Positions 9,775-19,794 of a stretch of 64,000 nt of DNA are shown piece by piece (within the stretch, counting starts at the first letter, position 1; every line of letters begins with the position of its first letter). Source of the stretch: SLRI01 sp942491185. Lineage in GTDB: Bacteria; Pseudomonadota; Alphaproteobacteria; Geminicoccales; Geminicoccaceae. A program made the translations under genes and the position numbers. The stretch spans positions 124,001 to 188,000 of the forward strand of contig CALOAB010000024.1 of the NCBI GenBank assembly GCA_942491185.1, read 5' to 3'. The notes under the pieces were generated by a model. That model searched no databases, was not told where the DNA came from, and saw only the letters and a program-made list of their open reading frames with translations.

Positions 9775-11983
9775 ATGACCACCCGAATAGGCTTCGTCCA
9801 TCGGACCGACTACCGTTTTCCGAGACCCGTCACGCTCGGACCGCACGTCATTCGCCTGCGGCCGTCGCCTCACACTCGAACGACCATCTCGAGCTACAGC
9901 CTCGAGGTCGAGCCGAAAGACCATCGGCTGCACTGGCAGTTAGACCCTTTCGGCAACTGGCAGGCCCGGGTGTTCTTTATGGCGCCCGCAGACCGGCTGC
10001 AGGTCACGGTCGACATCATCGCCGAGCTCGCTGTGGTCGACCCGTTCGACTTCTTCGTCGAGCCAGAGGCCACGACCTGGCCGTTCGCCTACGACCAGGC
10101 GCTGCTCGAGGACCTGGCACCCTATCTGGAGACGGCGCCTGCCGGGCCAGGGCTCGCGGCGATGCTCGAGTCGATTCCCCGCACGCCGCTCTACACCGTT
10201 GATTTCCTGGTCGACCTCAATCGCCGGCTCGCCACATCGATCGACTACGTCGTGCGGCTGGAGCCGGGCATCCAGACGCTCGAGGAGACGCTGTCCCTGG
10301 GCTCCGGCTCTTGCCGGGACACCAGCTGGCTCCTGGTGCAGCTCTATCGCCATCTCGGCATCGCTGCGCGGTTCGTCTCGGGCTACCTGATCCAGCTGGC
10401 CGGTGATCCGGACGGCTCGGACGGGCCTGCCGAGGACATCCCGGACCTGCATGCCTGGGCCGAGGTGTTCCTGCCCGGTGCCGGCTGGATCGGCCTCGAC
10501 CCGACCTCCGGCATGCTCACCGGCGAGGGCCATATCCCGCTCGCCGCCTCACCCCGGCCCGACCACGCAGCACCGATCACCGGCACCACCGAGCTGCCGA
10601 GTGCGAGCTTCGAGCACGAGATGGTGGTGCATCGCCTTGGCGAACGGCCGCGACCGCTGAGGCCCTTCGTGGCCGACACGTGGTCGGCCATCGACGCCCT
10701 TGCCCGGACGATCGACGAGCGGCTGCATGCCGACACGGACCTTAGGATCGGCCGGCTGCAGACCGGCGAGCCGGGCGGCGCGATCATGGCCGATTGGGCG
10801 ACATCGCTCACCAGCCTCGAGGGCTCGGCGCCCAGCGCCACCGACGCCTTCCGCCTCGATGGCCTGCCGGCAAGCAGTGCACCGTCGCCGATCGTCGTCG
10901 AGGCAGCGTTCGCGACGCGACCTGACCTGCTGGGCTCGCTCATCCGCTACTGGCAGCGCCATCCGGCCTTGTCTTATGCGTTCTCAGGCGGGCAGGTCGG
11001 CCCGGAGGGAGCGGCGCCGCGGGTGGACGAGCTGGCCGGCGACCGGCTCGCCGATCTCGACCTGGCGCTTCGCCTACTGGGCGCGAGCGAGGCCCAGCCA
11101 GATGACTGCCTCGGCGATCTGCTCACCGATGCTGCGGGCCGATCAGAGGGTGCGGAACTCGCGTTCGACGGCAACCCAGAGCCGTCTGGCGATCAACGCC
11201 TTCGGCCTGGCACCGGAGCCGCGCATGGCCCTGCTCGAAGAGCTCTTGGTGCGCGCCCTGGCGCTGCGGTTCTCACACGAACCCTGCCGTTCGCCGCTGA
11301 TCGATCACGGCATCCAGCTCCACGACCGGTTCATGCTGCCCTACTGGCTCGCCCGCGATCTAAACTCGGTCCTGGCTGAGCTTGCGAGCTTTGGCCTTCA
11401 TTTCGAGCCTGCCTGGTTCGACGCGCAGCAGGAGTACCGCTTTCCGCTGCTCGGGACAGCCGAGATCGCCGGCGTTCGCCTGGAGCTACGCGCCGCACTC
11501 GAGCCGCCGCGGCTGCTCCGCGCCCGCTCCGAAGCTGGCGTCACCAGCCGCCTCGTCGACGATTCGCTCGACCGGCTGCAGCTGCTCGTGCAGGGCGACC
11601 TGCCGAGCCACCAGACCGTCACCTGCAATGGCTGGACGCTGCCGCTGACGCCGACGCCCGACGGTGCGCAGATCGCCGGCATTCGCTTTCGCGCGCGGCA
11701 CCTGCCTGCCATGCTCCATCCGACGATCGGTGTTCAGTCACCGCTCACCTTCGATCTCGTCGACCAGCGCGAGGGTCGATCGCTCGGCGGCTGCCGCTAC
11801 CATGCAACGAAGCCGGATGGCGGCGTCTACGACGTCGCGCCGATCAACGATCTGGCCGCGGAATCCCGCCGGCTTGCGCGATTCGAGGCCATGCGGCATA
11901 CCGCGGGCATGATGCAACCAAGGCGTTCATCCTCAGCCATGCAGCTGCCGCACACCCTGGATTTGCTTCATGCAGCCGGTTGA
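9775..11983 (+). pseudogene. transglutaminase/DUF2126-type protein with internal deletion and frameshift
   Basis: The N-terminal part is a transglutaminase-like domain with a full triad: C180 in SGSCRD, H226 in DLHAWAE and D242 in GLDPTSG. In full-length homologues (about 1100 residues) this is followed by the DUF2126 region, a glutamine-synthetase-like amidoligase core, and then a conserved C-terminal part. Here the reading goes from the linker (about residue 322) almost directly to the late DUF2126 motif DLLGSLIRYWQRHPALSY. Roughly 365 residues, including the MGGEPTFVS segment, are missing. The frame then breaks at a CCC run (11175-11177). Removing one C restores GNQSRLAINAFGLAPEPRM and a product of 735 residues. 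First gene of the operon. Confidence 0.75.
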
Positions 11984-11998
11984 GCGGGGCCGCGCACT

Positions 11999-14548
11999 TT
12001 GACGATCACGCTCTCGGCGGCCACCGACCAGGGCCAAACGCTGCTGTCGCGCTATGCGCCGGGGCCGAACGGCTTCGATGAGCTCATCGGCCAGGACGGC
12101 GCACCGCGCCCGACCTGGTTGCCGTTCCTCGACAAGCTCGAGAGCATCGGCGCCGACGGCCGCGCCACCATCGCCCGGACCACCGAGCAGAAACTGCTCG
12201 AGAGCGGCATCGCGTTCAACGTCCATGCCGATCCTGATGACCGGCAGGCCGCGTGGCGCCTCGATCTCTTGCCGGTCATCCTGGATGCACCCGCCTGGCA
12301 GGAGCTGGAGGCCGGGCTGATCCAGCGGGCACGCCTGATCGAGGCCGCGCTCCAGGACCTCTATGGGCCGCAGCGCCTGCTCCGCTCCGGGCTGCTGCCG
12401 CCATCCCTGATCTTCGGCAACCCCGAATACCTGCACGCCTGCGCCGGCTGGCCCGAGCCGCCCAAGCGGTACTTGCACATCTACGCCTGCGACGTGGCGC
12501 GCGATCTCGATGGCGGCTGGCGGGTGCTCGCGGACCAGATCGACGCCCCGGCCGGCAATGGCTGGCTCCTGGCCAGCCGGGTGGCGCTCAGCCAAGGGCT
12601 CGGCGAGCTCTACCTGGAAAGCGGCGTGCGCCGGGTCGCGAGCTTCTACAGCCGCCTGCAGGCCGGTCTTCAGGCGGCAGCACCCGGCGACGAGGGCCGC
12701 ATCGTCGTGCTGTCGAACGGCCCCAGCGACCCCGGCTACTTCAGCCACGCCTATCTCGCCCGTTATCTGGGCTATGCGCTCGTCGAGCCCGCCGATCTCA
12801 CCGAGCGCGACGGGCAGCTCTATCTGAAGACGCTGGAAGGCCTGCAGCGGGTCGATCTCGCCATTCGCAAGATCGGCGGCAGGCTGGCAGATCCGTTGAA
12901 CCTGCCCAATCGCACGGGAGGCGGCACGGCCGGCCTGGTCCAGGCGGCCCGCCTCGGGCGAACCGTCATCGCCAACGGCCTCGGCACGGGCGTGCTGCAG
13001 AACCGCGCACTTGCCGCTTTCTCCGGCGCTCTCGCCGAGACGCTGCTCGGCGAGCCGGCGATCCTGCGCGAGGCCGAGGCGCTTTGGCTCGGTGACGCAG
13101 AGGCCCAGCAACGGGTGCTGGAGGAAGCCGATTGGCGGGTCAGCCGGGTCACCGCCCGACACGATCCGGGGCTCACCGGCGACCGCATCGATCCGCTGCC
13201 GATGCTCGCCGATGACGACGCCCGGCGCCGCTTCCTGGCCCGCGAGGGACATCTCTGGCTGGCTGAGCGGGCGAGCCCGCTGCCGACGACGCCGAGCTTC
13301 GACGGCAAGGGCCTCCAGCCGGTGCATTGGGCGATGCGCGTCTTCGTCGCCATCGACGATGACGGCTGCCATGTGCTTCCCGGCGGCCTGGTTCGGCAAT
13401 CGTCGGAGCCGGCTGCCGTCGGCCTGCCGAACGGTCATGGCTCGAAGGATCTTTGGGTGCTCCGAGCACCCGGCGACGGCTCGGTACCGAGCATCCTGAC
13501 CCGGCGCTTCGCCCAGGTCCATCTGCGCCGCACCGGCCGCGACCTGCTGTCCCGCACGGCCGAGAACCTGTTCTGGCTCGGCCGCTACACCGAGCGCGCC
13601 GAGACGGTGCTCAGGGTGCTCAGGGCCACGCTGAATCGGCTGATCGAGGATGGTGGGCCAGATCGACAGCCGGCTTTGCTCGAGACCTTGTTGTCGGTCC
13701 ATATTGCCACCGACCAGGCAACGCCGGGCAGCCACCGCCAGCGGATCACCAGCGCGCTGGAGCGGCTGCTGCATGCGCCGGAGCCGCCCTACGGCATGCG
13801 CAGCTCGCTGGACGGCTGCCGCCGCAACGCCACCTTGGCGCGCGGCGTGCTGAGCCAGGATGGCTGGTGGATCTTGAACAACCTCTTCAACGATCGCCGC
13901 TGGCGCAAGAGCCAGCGCCCGGTCATGGCCGCAGCACCGATCGATATCGTCAATCACGGCATTCACGAGCTCGTCGCTTTTGCCGGGACGGCGGCCGAGA
14001 ACATGACCCGAAACTACGCCTGGCGGTTCCTGGATATCGGCAAGCGCCTGGAACGGGCGCTGCAAATGGTCGATCTCACGGCGGCCCTGACCCACAAGCG
14101 CGCGAGTGAGGTCGATGAGAGCCTGGCGCTGACGGCGCTCCTGGAGATCGGCGACAGCTACATGACCTACCGCTCGCGCTACGCCGTGACGCCGATGGCC
14201 GTGCCGGTGCTCGACCTCTTGATCCTCGACGAGAGCAACCCGCGCTCGCTGGCCTACCAGCTCGTGGCGCTCGAGGCGCACCTGGCGGCCTTGCCGCATG
14301 ACGGCCCCTACCGCTCGCCCAGCCTGCGCAAGGTGCTGGGCCTCTTGACCGAGGTCAGGCTGGCAGATCCGGATCGGCTCGCCGAGGATGACGGCGGCGC
14401 CCGACTGGCGGCGTTCTTCGCCAAGGCGCGAGCCGATCTCACACCGATCTCGGAGCTGTTGGGCCGCGCCTATTTCGTCCTCGCCGAGACGCCGACCAGC
14501 ACCTTCGCGATGCGTCGCGAGGAAACCGCCGAGGCCATCGAGCATTGA
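11999..14548 (+). CDS. circularly permuted ATP-grasp / alpha-E domain protein
   Basis: An 849-residue two-part protein. Residues to about 480 are the circularly permuted type 2 ATP-grasp domain (former DUF404/DUF407), with motifs such as DLYGPQRLLRSGLLPP, LQRVDLAIRKIGG and NGLGTGVLQNRAL. The rest is the alpha-helical alpha-E domain (DUF403), recognised at LLSRTAENLFWLGRYTERAE. Such proteins are predicted ATP-dependent carboxylate-amine ligases working with transglutaminase-like peptidases on an unknown small peptide. The start is TTG, 15 bases after the previous gene. The stop overlaps the next gene's TTG by four bases. Confidence 0.9.
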   Translation: MTITLSAATDQGQTLLSRYAPGPNGFDELIGQDGAPRPTWLPFLDKLESIGADGRATIARTTEQKLLESGIAFNVHADPDDRQAAWRLDLLPVILDAPAWQELEAGLIQRARLIEAALQDLYGPQRLLRSGLLPPSLIFGNPEYLHACAGWPEPPKRYLHIYACDVARDLDGGWRVLADQIDAPAGNGWLLASRVALSQGLGELYLESGVRRVASFYSRLQAGLQAAAPGDEGRIVVLSNGPSDPGYFSHAYLARYLGYALVEPADLTERDGQLYLKTLEGLQRVDLAIRKIGGRLADPLNLPNRTGGGTAGLVQAARLGRTVIANGLGTGVLQNRALAAFSGALAETLLGEPAILREAEALWLGDAEAQQRVLEEADWRVSRVTARHDPGLTGDRIDPLPMLADDDARRRFLAREGHLWLAERASPLPTTPSFDGKGLQPVHWAMRVFVAIDDDGCHVLPGGLVRQSSEPAAVGLPNGHGSKDLWVLRAPGDGSVPSILTRRFAQVHLRRTGRDLLSRTAENLFWLGRYTERAETVLRVLRATLNRLIEDGGPDRQPALLETLLSVHIATDQATPGSHRQRITSALERLLHAPEPPYGMRSSLDGCRRNATLARGVLSQDGWWILNNLFNDRRWRKSQRPVMAAAPIDIVNHGIHELVAFAGTAAENMTRNYAWRFLDIGKRLERALQMVDLTAALTHKRASEVDESLALTALLEIGDSYMTYRSRYAVTPMAVPVLDLLILDESNPRSLAYQLVALEAHLAALPHDGPYRSPSLRKVLGLLTEVRLADPDRLAEDDGGARLAAFFAKARADLTPISELLGRAYFVLAETPTSTFAMRREETAEAIEH

Positions 14549-15456
14549 TCTACGATGTCCGCCACAAGACCGTCTATCGCTACGGCCTTGCCGTCTCGAT
14601 GTCGCACCATCTGCTGCATCTCGAGCCGCGCGACACCGGCCATCAGCAGGTCGAGTGGTTTGCCCTTCGGGTCGACCCCGAGCCTGGCTTCGACGACCGG
14701 GCGACCGATGCCTTCGGCAACCCGACACGCACCATCACGCTCGATCAGAGCCATGACCGGCTGGTGATCGAGGCGGAAAGCCGCGTGCATCTGGCCCACC
14801 GTGAGCTGCCGGACCCGCTGGCGACCCCGCCGTGGGAGGGCGTTGCCGCCTTGCGGCTCGCCGCCATGGACGATCCATCGCTGGACGCGAGCCGCTTCGC
14901 CTTCGCCTCGCCCTTCGTCGAGCTGGACGACGCGCTCGAGCTCTATGCGAGAGAGAGCTTCACGCCGGGCCGGCCGATCCTGGATGCCGGGATCGACCTG
15001 AACCGGCGCATCTTCGAGGATTTCACCTTCGATTCTACCGCCACCACGCTGGCGACTCCGGTGGCGGAGGTCTTCGCCCGGCGGCGTGGCGTCTGCCAGG
15101 ATTTCAGCCATTTGATGCTCGCCTGCCTGCGCGCCATCGGCCTCGCCGCGCGCTACCAATCCGGCTACCTGCTGACCCGTCCACCGGAAGGGCAAATCAA
15201 GCTCGTCGGTGCGGATGCCAGCCACGCCTGGGTAGCCCTCTACGTGCCGCGCAGCGGCTGGGTGGAGCTCGATCCCACCAACAACTGCCTGCCGATGCAG
15301 GAGCACGTGACGCTGGGCTGGGGCCGCGACTACAGCGACGTCAGCCCGGTTGCCGGCATCGTCTATGGCGGCGGCAGCCACGACCCGGAGGTGGCCGTGG
15401 ACGTGAGCCCGGTGACGGCACCATCGCTCGCGCCTCGGCTCGGGGCTGCAGAGTAA
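14545..15456 (+). CDS. transglutaminase family protein
   Basis: A 303-residue protein with an N-terminal beta domain (MIYDVRHKTVYRYGLAVSMSHHLL) and a transglutaminase-like core with Cys in RRGVCQDFSHL, His in ASHAWVALY and Asp in VELDPTNN. In this family the fold usually works as a peptidase or amidase rather than a crosslinker. The start is TTG within TTGA, overlapping the stop of the ATP-grasp gene. The stop TAA shares its last base with the next gene's ATG. It is the third gene of the conserved transglutaminase/ATP-grasp set. Confidence 0.9.
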   Translation: MIYDVRHKTVYRYGLAVSMSHHLLHLEPRDTGHQQVEWFALRVDPEPGFDDRATDAFGNPTRTITLDQSHDRLVIEAESRVHLAHRELPDPLATPPWEGVAALRLAAMDDPSLDASRFAFASPFVELDDALELYARESFTPGRPILDAGIDLNRRIFEDFTFDSTATTLATPVAEVFARRRGVCQDFSHLMLACLRAIGLAARYQSGYLLTRPPEGQIKLVGADASHAWVALYVPRSGWVELDPTNNCLPMQEHVTLGWGRDYSDVSPVAGIVYGGGSHDPEVAVDVSPVTAPSLAPRLGAAE

Positions 15457-17108
15457 TGGAGGTCGATTTCGTCATCGTCGGCGCCGGCAGCGCCGGCTGC
15501 GCGCTCGCCTACCGCCTCTCCGAGGACGGCCGCAACACTGTCCTGGTCCTGGAATATGGCGGCACCGACATCGGGCCGCTGATCCAGATGCCAGCGGCAC
15601 TCTCGATGCCGATGAACATGGCGACCTACGATTGGGGCTACCAATCCGAGCCAGAGCCCGGCCTCGATGGCCGCAGGCTGCATTGCCCGCGCGGCAAGGT
15701 CATCGGCGGCTCGTCCTCGATCAACGGCATGGTCTATGTCCGCGGCAACGCCGCGGACTACGACACCTGGGAGGCCATGGGTGCTGCGGGCTGGGGCTAC
15801 CGCCATGTGCTGCCCTACTTCAAGCGGATGGAGACCAGCCACGGTGGCGAGCCCGGCTGGCGCGGCACGGACGGCCCGTTGCATGTGACCCGTGGCGCCC
15901 TTGCCAACCCGCTCTACCGAGCCTTCATCGAGGCCGGCCGCGAGGCCGGCTACAAGTCGACCCAAGACTACAACGGCCGACAGCAGGAAGGCTTCGGGCC
16001 GATGGAGATGACGGTCTTCGGCGGCCGTCGCTGGTCAGCCGCCAACGCCTATCTCCGCCCGGCCCTGCTACGGGCCAATATCGACCTCGAGACGCGCGCC
16101 CTGGTCACCCGCGTGCTGTTCGAGGGCAACCGCGCCTCGGGCGTCGAGGTCGACCAGGGCGGCGAGCGGCGAACGATCCGCGCCCGCCGCGAGGTCATAC
16201 TCGCCGCCGGCGCCATCAACTCGCCCAAGCTGCTGCTGCAATCAGGCATTGGTGATGCCGCAGCGCTCAACGCGCTCGGCATCACCAACAAGGCGCATCG
16301 CCCCGGGGTCGGCGCCAACCTGCAGGACCACATGGAGGTCTACATCCAGTATGGCTCCAAGCAGCCGATAACGCTCTATCGCTACTGGAATGCGCCGATG
16401 AAGGGGCTGATCGGCCTTTGGTGGCTGCTCGCCAAGCGCGGCCCGGGGGCCACCAATCATTTCGAGGCCTGCGCCTTCATCCGCTCCGCGCCCGGCATCT
16501 CCTATCCCGATATCCAGTACCACTTTCTGCCGCTCGCCGTTCGCTATGACGGGCAGACCGCCGCTGGCGGGCACGGCTTCCAGGCGCATGTCGGTCCGAT
16601 GCGGGCGAAGAGCCGCGGCCGCGTCTGCCTCGTCTCGACCGATCCTCGTGACGCGCCGTCCATCCGCTTCAACTACCTGGATGATCCCGAGGACGTCACC
16701 GATTTTCGCCGCTGCGTCCGGCTCACCCGCGAGATCTTCGCGCAGCCGGCCTTCAGTGATCACGTCGAGACTGAGCTTCAGCCGGGTCCTGACATCCAGT
16801 CGGATGCCGACATCGATGAATTCATTCGTGCGCATGCCGAGAGTGCCTACCACCCCTGCGGCACCTGCCGAATGGGCAGCAGCGACGACCCGCTGGCTGT
16901 CGTCGATGCCGAATGCCGGGTGATCGGTGTCGACGGGCTGCGTGTCGCCGACAGCTCCATCTTCCCGCAGATCACCAACGGCAATCTGAACGCACCGTCG
17001 ATCATGGTCGGCGAGAAGGCGTCTGACTGCATTCTCGGCAAGGCGCCACTGCCGGCAGACCCGGCATCGCCGTGGCTGCATCCGAAGTGGCAAACCAGCC
17101 AGCGCTGA
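15456..17108 (+). CDS. GMC-family FAD oxidoreductase (choline dehydrogenase-like)
   Basis: A 550-residue glucose-methanol-choline oxidoreductase. FAD-binding motif VIVGAGSAGCALAYRL at residues 5-20; GMC signature around GGSSSINGMVYVRGNA; C-terminal active-site block YHPCGTCRMG with the family histidine, then VADSSIFPQITNGN. It would oxidise an alcohol to an aldehyde or acid. BetA is one possibility, but the family is broad and no betaine genes are adjacent. Start ATG 15456 overlaps the upstream TAA by one base. An in-frame extension to 14832 is shadow sequence. It ends 12 bases from the convergent EAL gene. Confidence 0.88.
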   Translation: MEVDFVIVGAGSAGCALAYRLSEDGRNTVLVLEYGGTDIGPLIQMPAALSMPMNMATYDWGYQSEPEPGLDGRRLHCPRGKVIGGSSSINGMVYVRGNAADYDTWEAMGAAGWGYRHVLPYFKRMETSHGGEPGWRGTDGPLHVTRGALANPLYRAFIEAGREAGYKSTQDYNGRQQEGFGPMEMTVFGGRRWSAANAYLRPALLRANIDLETRALVTRVLFEGNRASGVEVDQGGERRTIRARREVILAAGAINSPKLLLQSGIGDAAALNALGITNKAHRPGVGANLQDHMEVYIQYGSKQPITLYRYWNAPMKGLIGLWWLLAKRGPGATNHFEACAFIRSAPGISYPDIQYHFLPLAVRYDGQTAAGGHGFQAHVGPMRAKSRGRVCLVSTDPRDAPSIRFNYLDDPEDVTDFRRCVRLTREIFAQPAFSDHVETELQPGPDIQSDADIDEFIRAHAESAYHPCGTCRMGSSDDPLAVVDAECRVIGVDGLRVADSSIFPQITNGNLNAPSIMVGEKASDCILGKAPLPADPASPWLHPKWQTSQR

Positions 17109-17120
17109 CATCGATGGCCA

Positions 17121-19607
17121 TCAGCCGCGCACCAGCGGGAGGTGGCGGCGCTCGATGGCGAGCTTTCGCGCATCGTCTGCCGGGACCGGTCGGCTGAACA
17201 GATAGCCCTGCAGCTCGTCGCAGCCACAACCGCGCAGGATATCGTACTGGTCGTGAGATTCGACGCCTTCGGCGATGATCTTGAGGCCGAGCGCCGAGCC
17301 GAAGGCGATGATGGCGCGCGCGATGGCCGCACTCGACTCGTTGTGCGCGATATCGCGCACGAAGGAGCGATCGACCTTGAGCGAGCGGATGGGAAACCGC
17401 TTCAGATAGGAGAGCGACGAGTAGCCGGTGCCGAAATCGTCGACCGCGAGGTTGATGCCAAGCGCGTGCAAGGCGCCGAGCCGTCGCGCCGCGTCGACGA
17501 CGTCCTCCATGATGACGCTCTCGGTCAGCTCGAGCTCGAGCAGATGGGCCGGAAACCCGGTGCCCTGCAACGTGCGGCCGATCCCCTCGACGAGGTTCGG
17601 ATCGTTGTATTGCCGGCCCGAGATGTTGATCGCGAGGCGCAGCGGTGCGACGCCGGCCTCGAACCATTGCTGCAGCTCACCGCAGGCGGTCTCGAGCACC
17701 CATTCGCCGATCGCGACGATGGCCCCGGTCTCCTCGGCGAGCGGAATGAACTCGGCCGGCGGGACCATGCCGAGCTCCGGATGGCGCCAGCGGATCAGTG
17801 CCTCCATGCCGACGATGCGCGACGACGCGAAGCTGATCTGCGGCTGGTAGAGCAGCAGGAACTCGTTGCGCTCCACCGCGTCCAGCAGCTGCTGCTCGAG
17901 CAGCAGCCGATCGGAGGAGGCGGCGTTCATGGCACCGGTGAAGAAGCTGTAGCCCGGCCCGGAATCTTGAGCGGGTTGATCGAGCGCCGCCTCGGCGTGC
18001 GCGACCAGTGTCTCCGCACCGTCACCGTCATCCGGGTAGACGGCGATGCCGATCGTGGCGTCGACACCGATCTCGCGGTCAGCGACGGTCAAGGGCTCGC
18101 GCAGCTGGTCGAGCAGGGTCTGGGCCTTGCGCGCGGCGTCATCGGGACCGGCCAACCCACCGACGATGACCGCAAAGCGCAGCTCGGCCAGTCGCGCGGC
18201 CGTATCGAGCCCGCCGATGCACCCGACGATGCGTCGGGCGATGGCAGCCAGCGCGGCGTCGGCAGCGCTGCGGCCGAGCGAGCAATCGATCAAGGACCGG
18301 CGATCGATCTCCAGAACGAGCACCGCAAGCATGCTCTCGGCATCGGCGTTGCGCGCGATGTTCTGGCGAAGCCGATCGAGACAGAGGAAGCGATTGGGCA
18401 GGCCCGTGGAGCTGTCGAAGTAGTGGGCGTCGCGAAGCCGACTGTCCGAGACCGGATCGGCGGTCAGGCGCACCATGACGTGCCGATCCCCATCGATGAC
18501 GACCGGCTGCAGCGTCATGGGCATCAGCCCGCCGGCAATGCCACCGCCATCCCGGGCGACATCGAGCGACCCGTTCGAATCGTCGATCGCAGAACTATCC
18601 GACAGTGCCGCGGCAAGCGCCGCCAAGCCGCAATCCTCGTCCGGGAACAGCAGGTCGATCGCCGATTGACCGACCAGCTCTGCCATGGGCTCACCGAGCA
18701 GCTCTGCGGCCGCACGGCTGCACGCCGATAGGCTCCCATCAGGCTTCAGCAGCAGCGCCGCGATCTGCAGCAGATCGAGGATGCGGACCAGCTGCTGCTT
18801 CTCGCTGGACAGGCGGGTCGCCGCCGCTGCGGCCTGGTCCTGCCGGACGACCTCGGGGCTCGGCAGCAACCGAGCCCGGCCGAGCAGGCCGATGACCTCC
18901 TCTGTGCTTGGATGCCGGACCGGGAGAACCGAGTCCTCCAACCACACGCATCGCCCGTCCGGCAGCGCCAGGCTGTAGCAGCCACTGAGCGCCGCCCCGC
19001 TCAGCAATCGGTGATGGCGCGAGCGGAGCGCCTGCCGATCGCCAGCGCTGGCCCAGTGCAGCCAGCCATCCACCGCTTCGTCGATCTGCAGGACCTTGCG
19101 GAAATCCGGGCTCGACGCCGTGACGCGCCAGCGACCGTCCGGGGCAAGCCCGGCGGCATAAGTGAACTCCTGGGCACGAGGGTCGAGGCTGGGTTGCGCC
19201 GGCCAGCACGCTTCCAGTCGCTCAGGGTCCGTCACCGGCTCGAGGATCAAGGCGTAAAGCCCGCCCAGGCGGAAGCCCCGAACGCGCAGCAGGCGAGGCC
19301 CGTCCAGATCGCAGGCCGCGAGCAGATCGGCAGTGCGACCGTCGGCGATGCAGCGTCTCAGCTCGTCCGCTCGTGCGGCATCGACCAGCCGGTCGACCAG
19401 GTCGGCCAGACCACCCGCCTCAGCGGCAATGGCGTTGCCATGCCAAAGAGCGCGCCACGCCCGATTGCAATGGACGGTCTCGAACGATCGGTCCGGCGTG
19501 CCGCTCGACGCGTCGCCAGGCGCGAGCAGAAGGGCAGCGAACGGCAGGGCGTCGAGGAACGAGACGGGGGTTGGAGGCGGATGAAGCGCGGGTAATTCCG
19601 ATGACAC
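17121..19607 (-). CDS. PAS-like/degenerate GGDEF/EAL domain protein, probable c-di-GMP phosphodiesterase
   Basis: An 828-residue cytoplasmic signalling protein. Two PAS-like regions (about 150-250 and 275-385) precede a GGDEF-family domain (about 395-555) whose signature has become AELRF at 474-478, so cyclase activity is unlikely. The EAL domain (about 570-825) keeps its key residues: EAL at 602-604, NISGRQ, ELELTES, DDFGTGYSSL and AEGVES. I infer a phosphodiesterase, perhaps allosterically controlled by the degenerate domain. The 187 bases upstream (19608-19794) are locally AT-rich and presumably carry its promoter. Confidence 0.88.
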   Translation of the reverse strand: MSSELPALHPPPTPVSFLDALPFAALLLAPGDASSGTPDRSFETVHCNRAWRALWHGNAIAAEAGGLADLVDRLVDAARADELRRCIADGRTADLLAACDLDGPRLLRVRGFRLGGLYALILEPVTDPERLEACWPAQPSLDPRAQEFTYAAGLAPDGRWRVTASSPDFRKVLQIDEAVDGWLHWASAGDRQALRSRHHRLLSGAALSGCYSLALPDGRCVWLEDSVLPVRHPSTEEVIGLLGRARLLPSPEVVRQDQAAAAATRLSSEKQQLVRILDLLQIAALLLKPDGSLSACSRAAAELLGEPMAELVGQSAIDLLFPDEDCGLAALAAALSDSSAIDDSNGSLDVARDGGGIAGGLMPMTLQPVVIDGDRHVMVRLTADPVSDSRLRDAHYFDSSTGLPNRFLCLDRLRQNIARNADAESMLAVLVLEIDRRSLIDCSLGRSAADAALAAIARRIVGCIGGLDTAARLAELRFAVIVGGLAGPDDAARKAQTLLDQLREPLTVADREIGVDATIGIAVYPDDGDGAETLVAHAEAALDQPAQDSGPGYSFFTGAMNAASSDRLLLEQQLLDAVERNEFLLLYQPQISFASSRIVGMEALIRWRHPELGMVPPAEFIPLAEETGAIVAIGEWVLETACGELQQWFEAGVAPLRLAINISGRQYNDPNLVEGIGRTLQGTGFPAHLLELELTESVIMEDVVDAARRLGALHALGINLAVDDFGTGYSSLSYLKRFPIRSLKVDRSFVRDIAHNESSAAIARAIIAFGSALGLKIIAEGVESHDQYDILRGCGCDELQGYLFSRPVPADDARKLAIERRHLPLVRG

Positions 19608-19794
19608 TCAATGGTCCGGGTTCGATTGTCTGCCTTAGGCGGGCGATCGCCAAGGCACGACACTAGCTACCAAAACGGGAAAAACTTTGCATTATGTTAT
19701 CCTTAGACGCAATATTTGCCTTGCCGCAAGGCAAGCGCGCTCGATCGGCGTCGCGGCTTTGCAACGTTCGTGGCTGGCGTCGCAGCAGGTGCGC

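Noticed and set aside
11933..14728. 931-codon minus-strand frame opposite the ATP-grasp gene
   Set aside because: Shadow frame; the plus-strand product has clear domains across the whole length.
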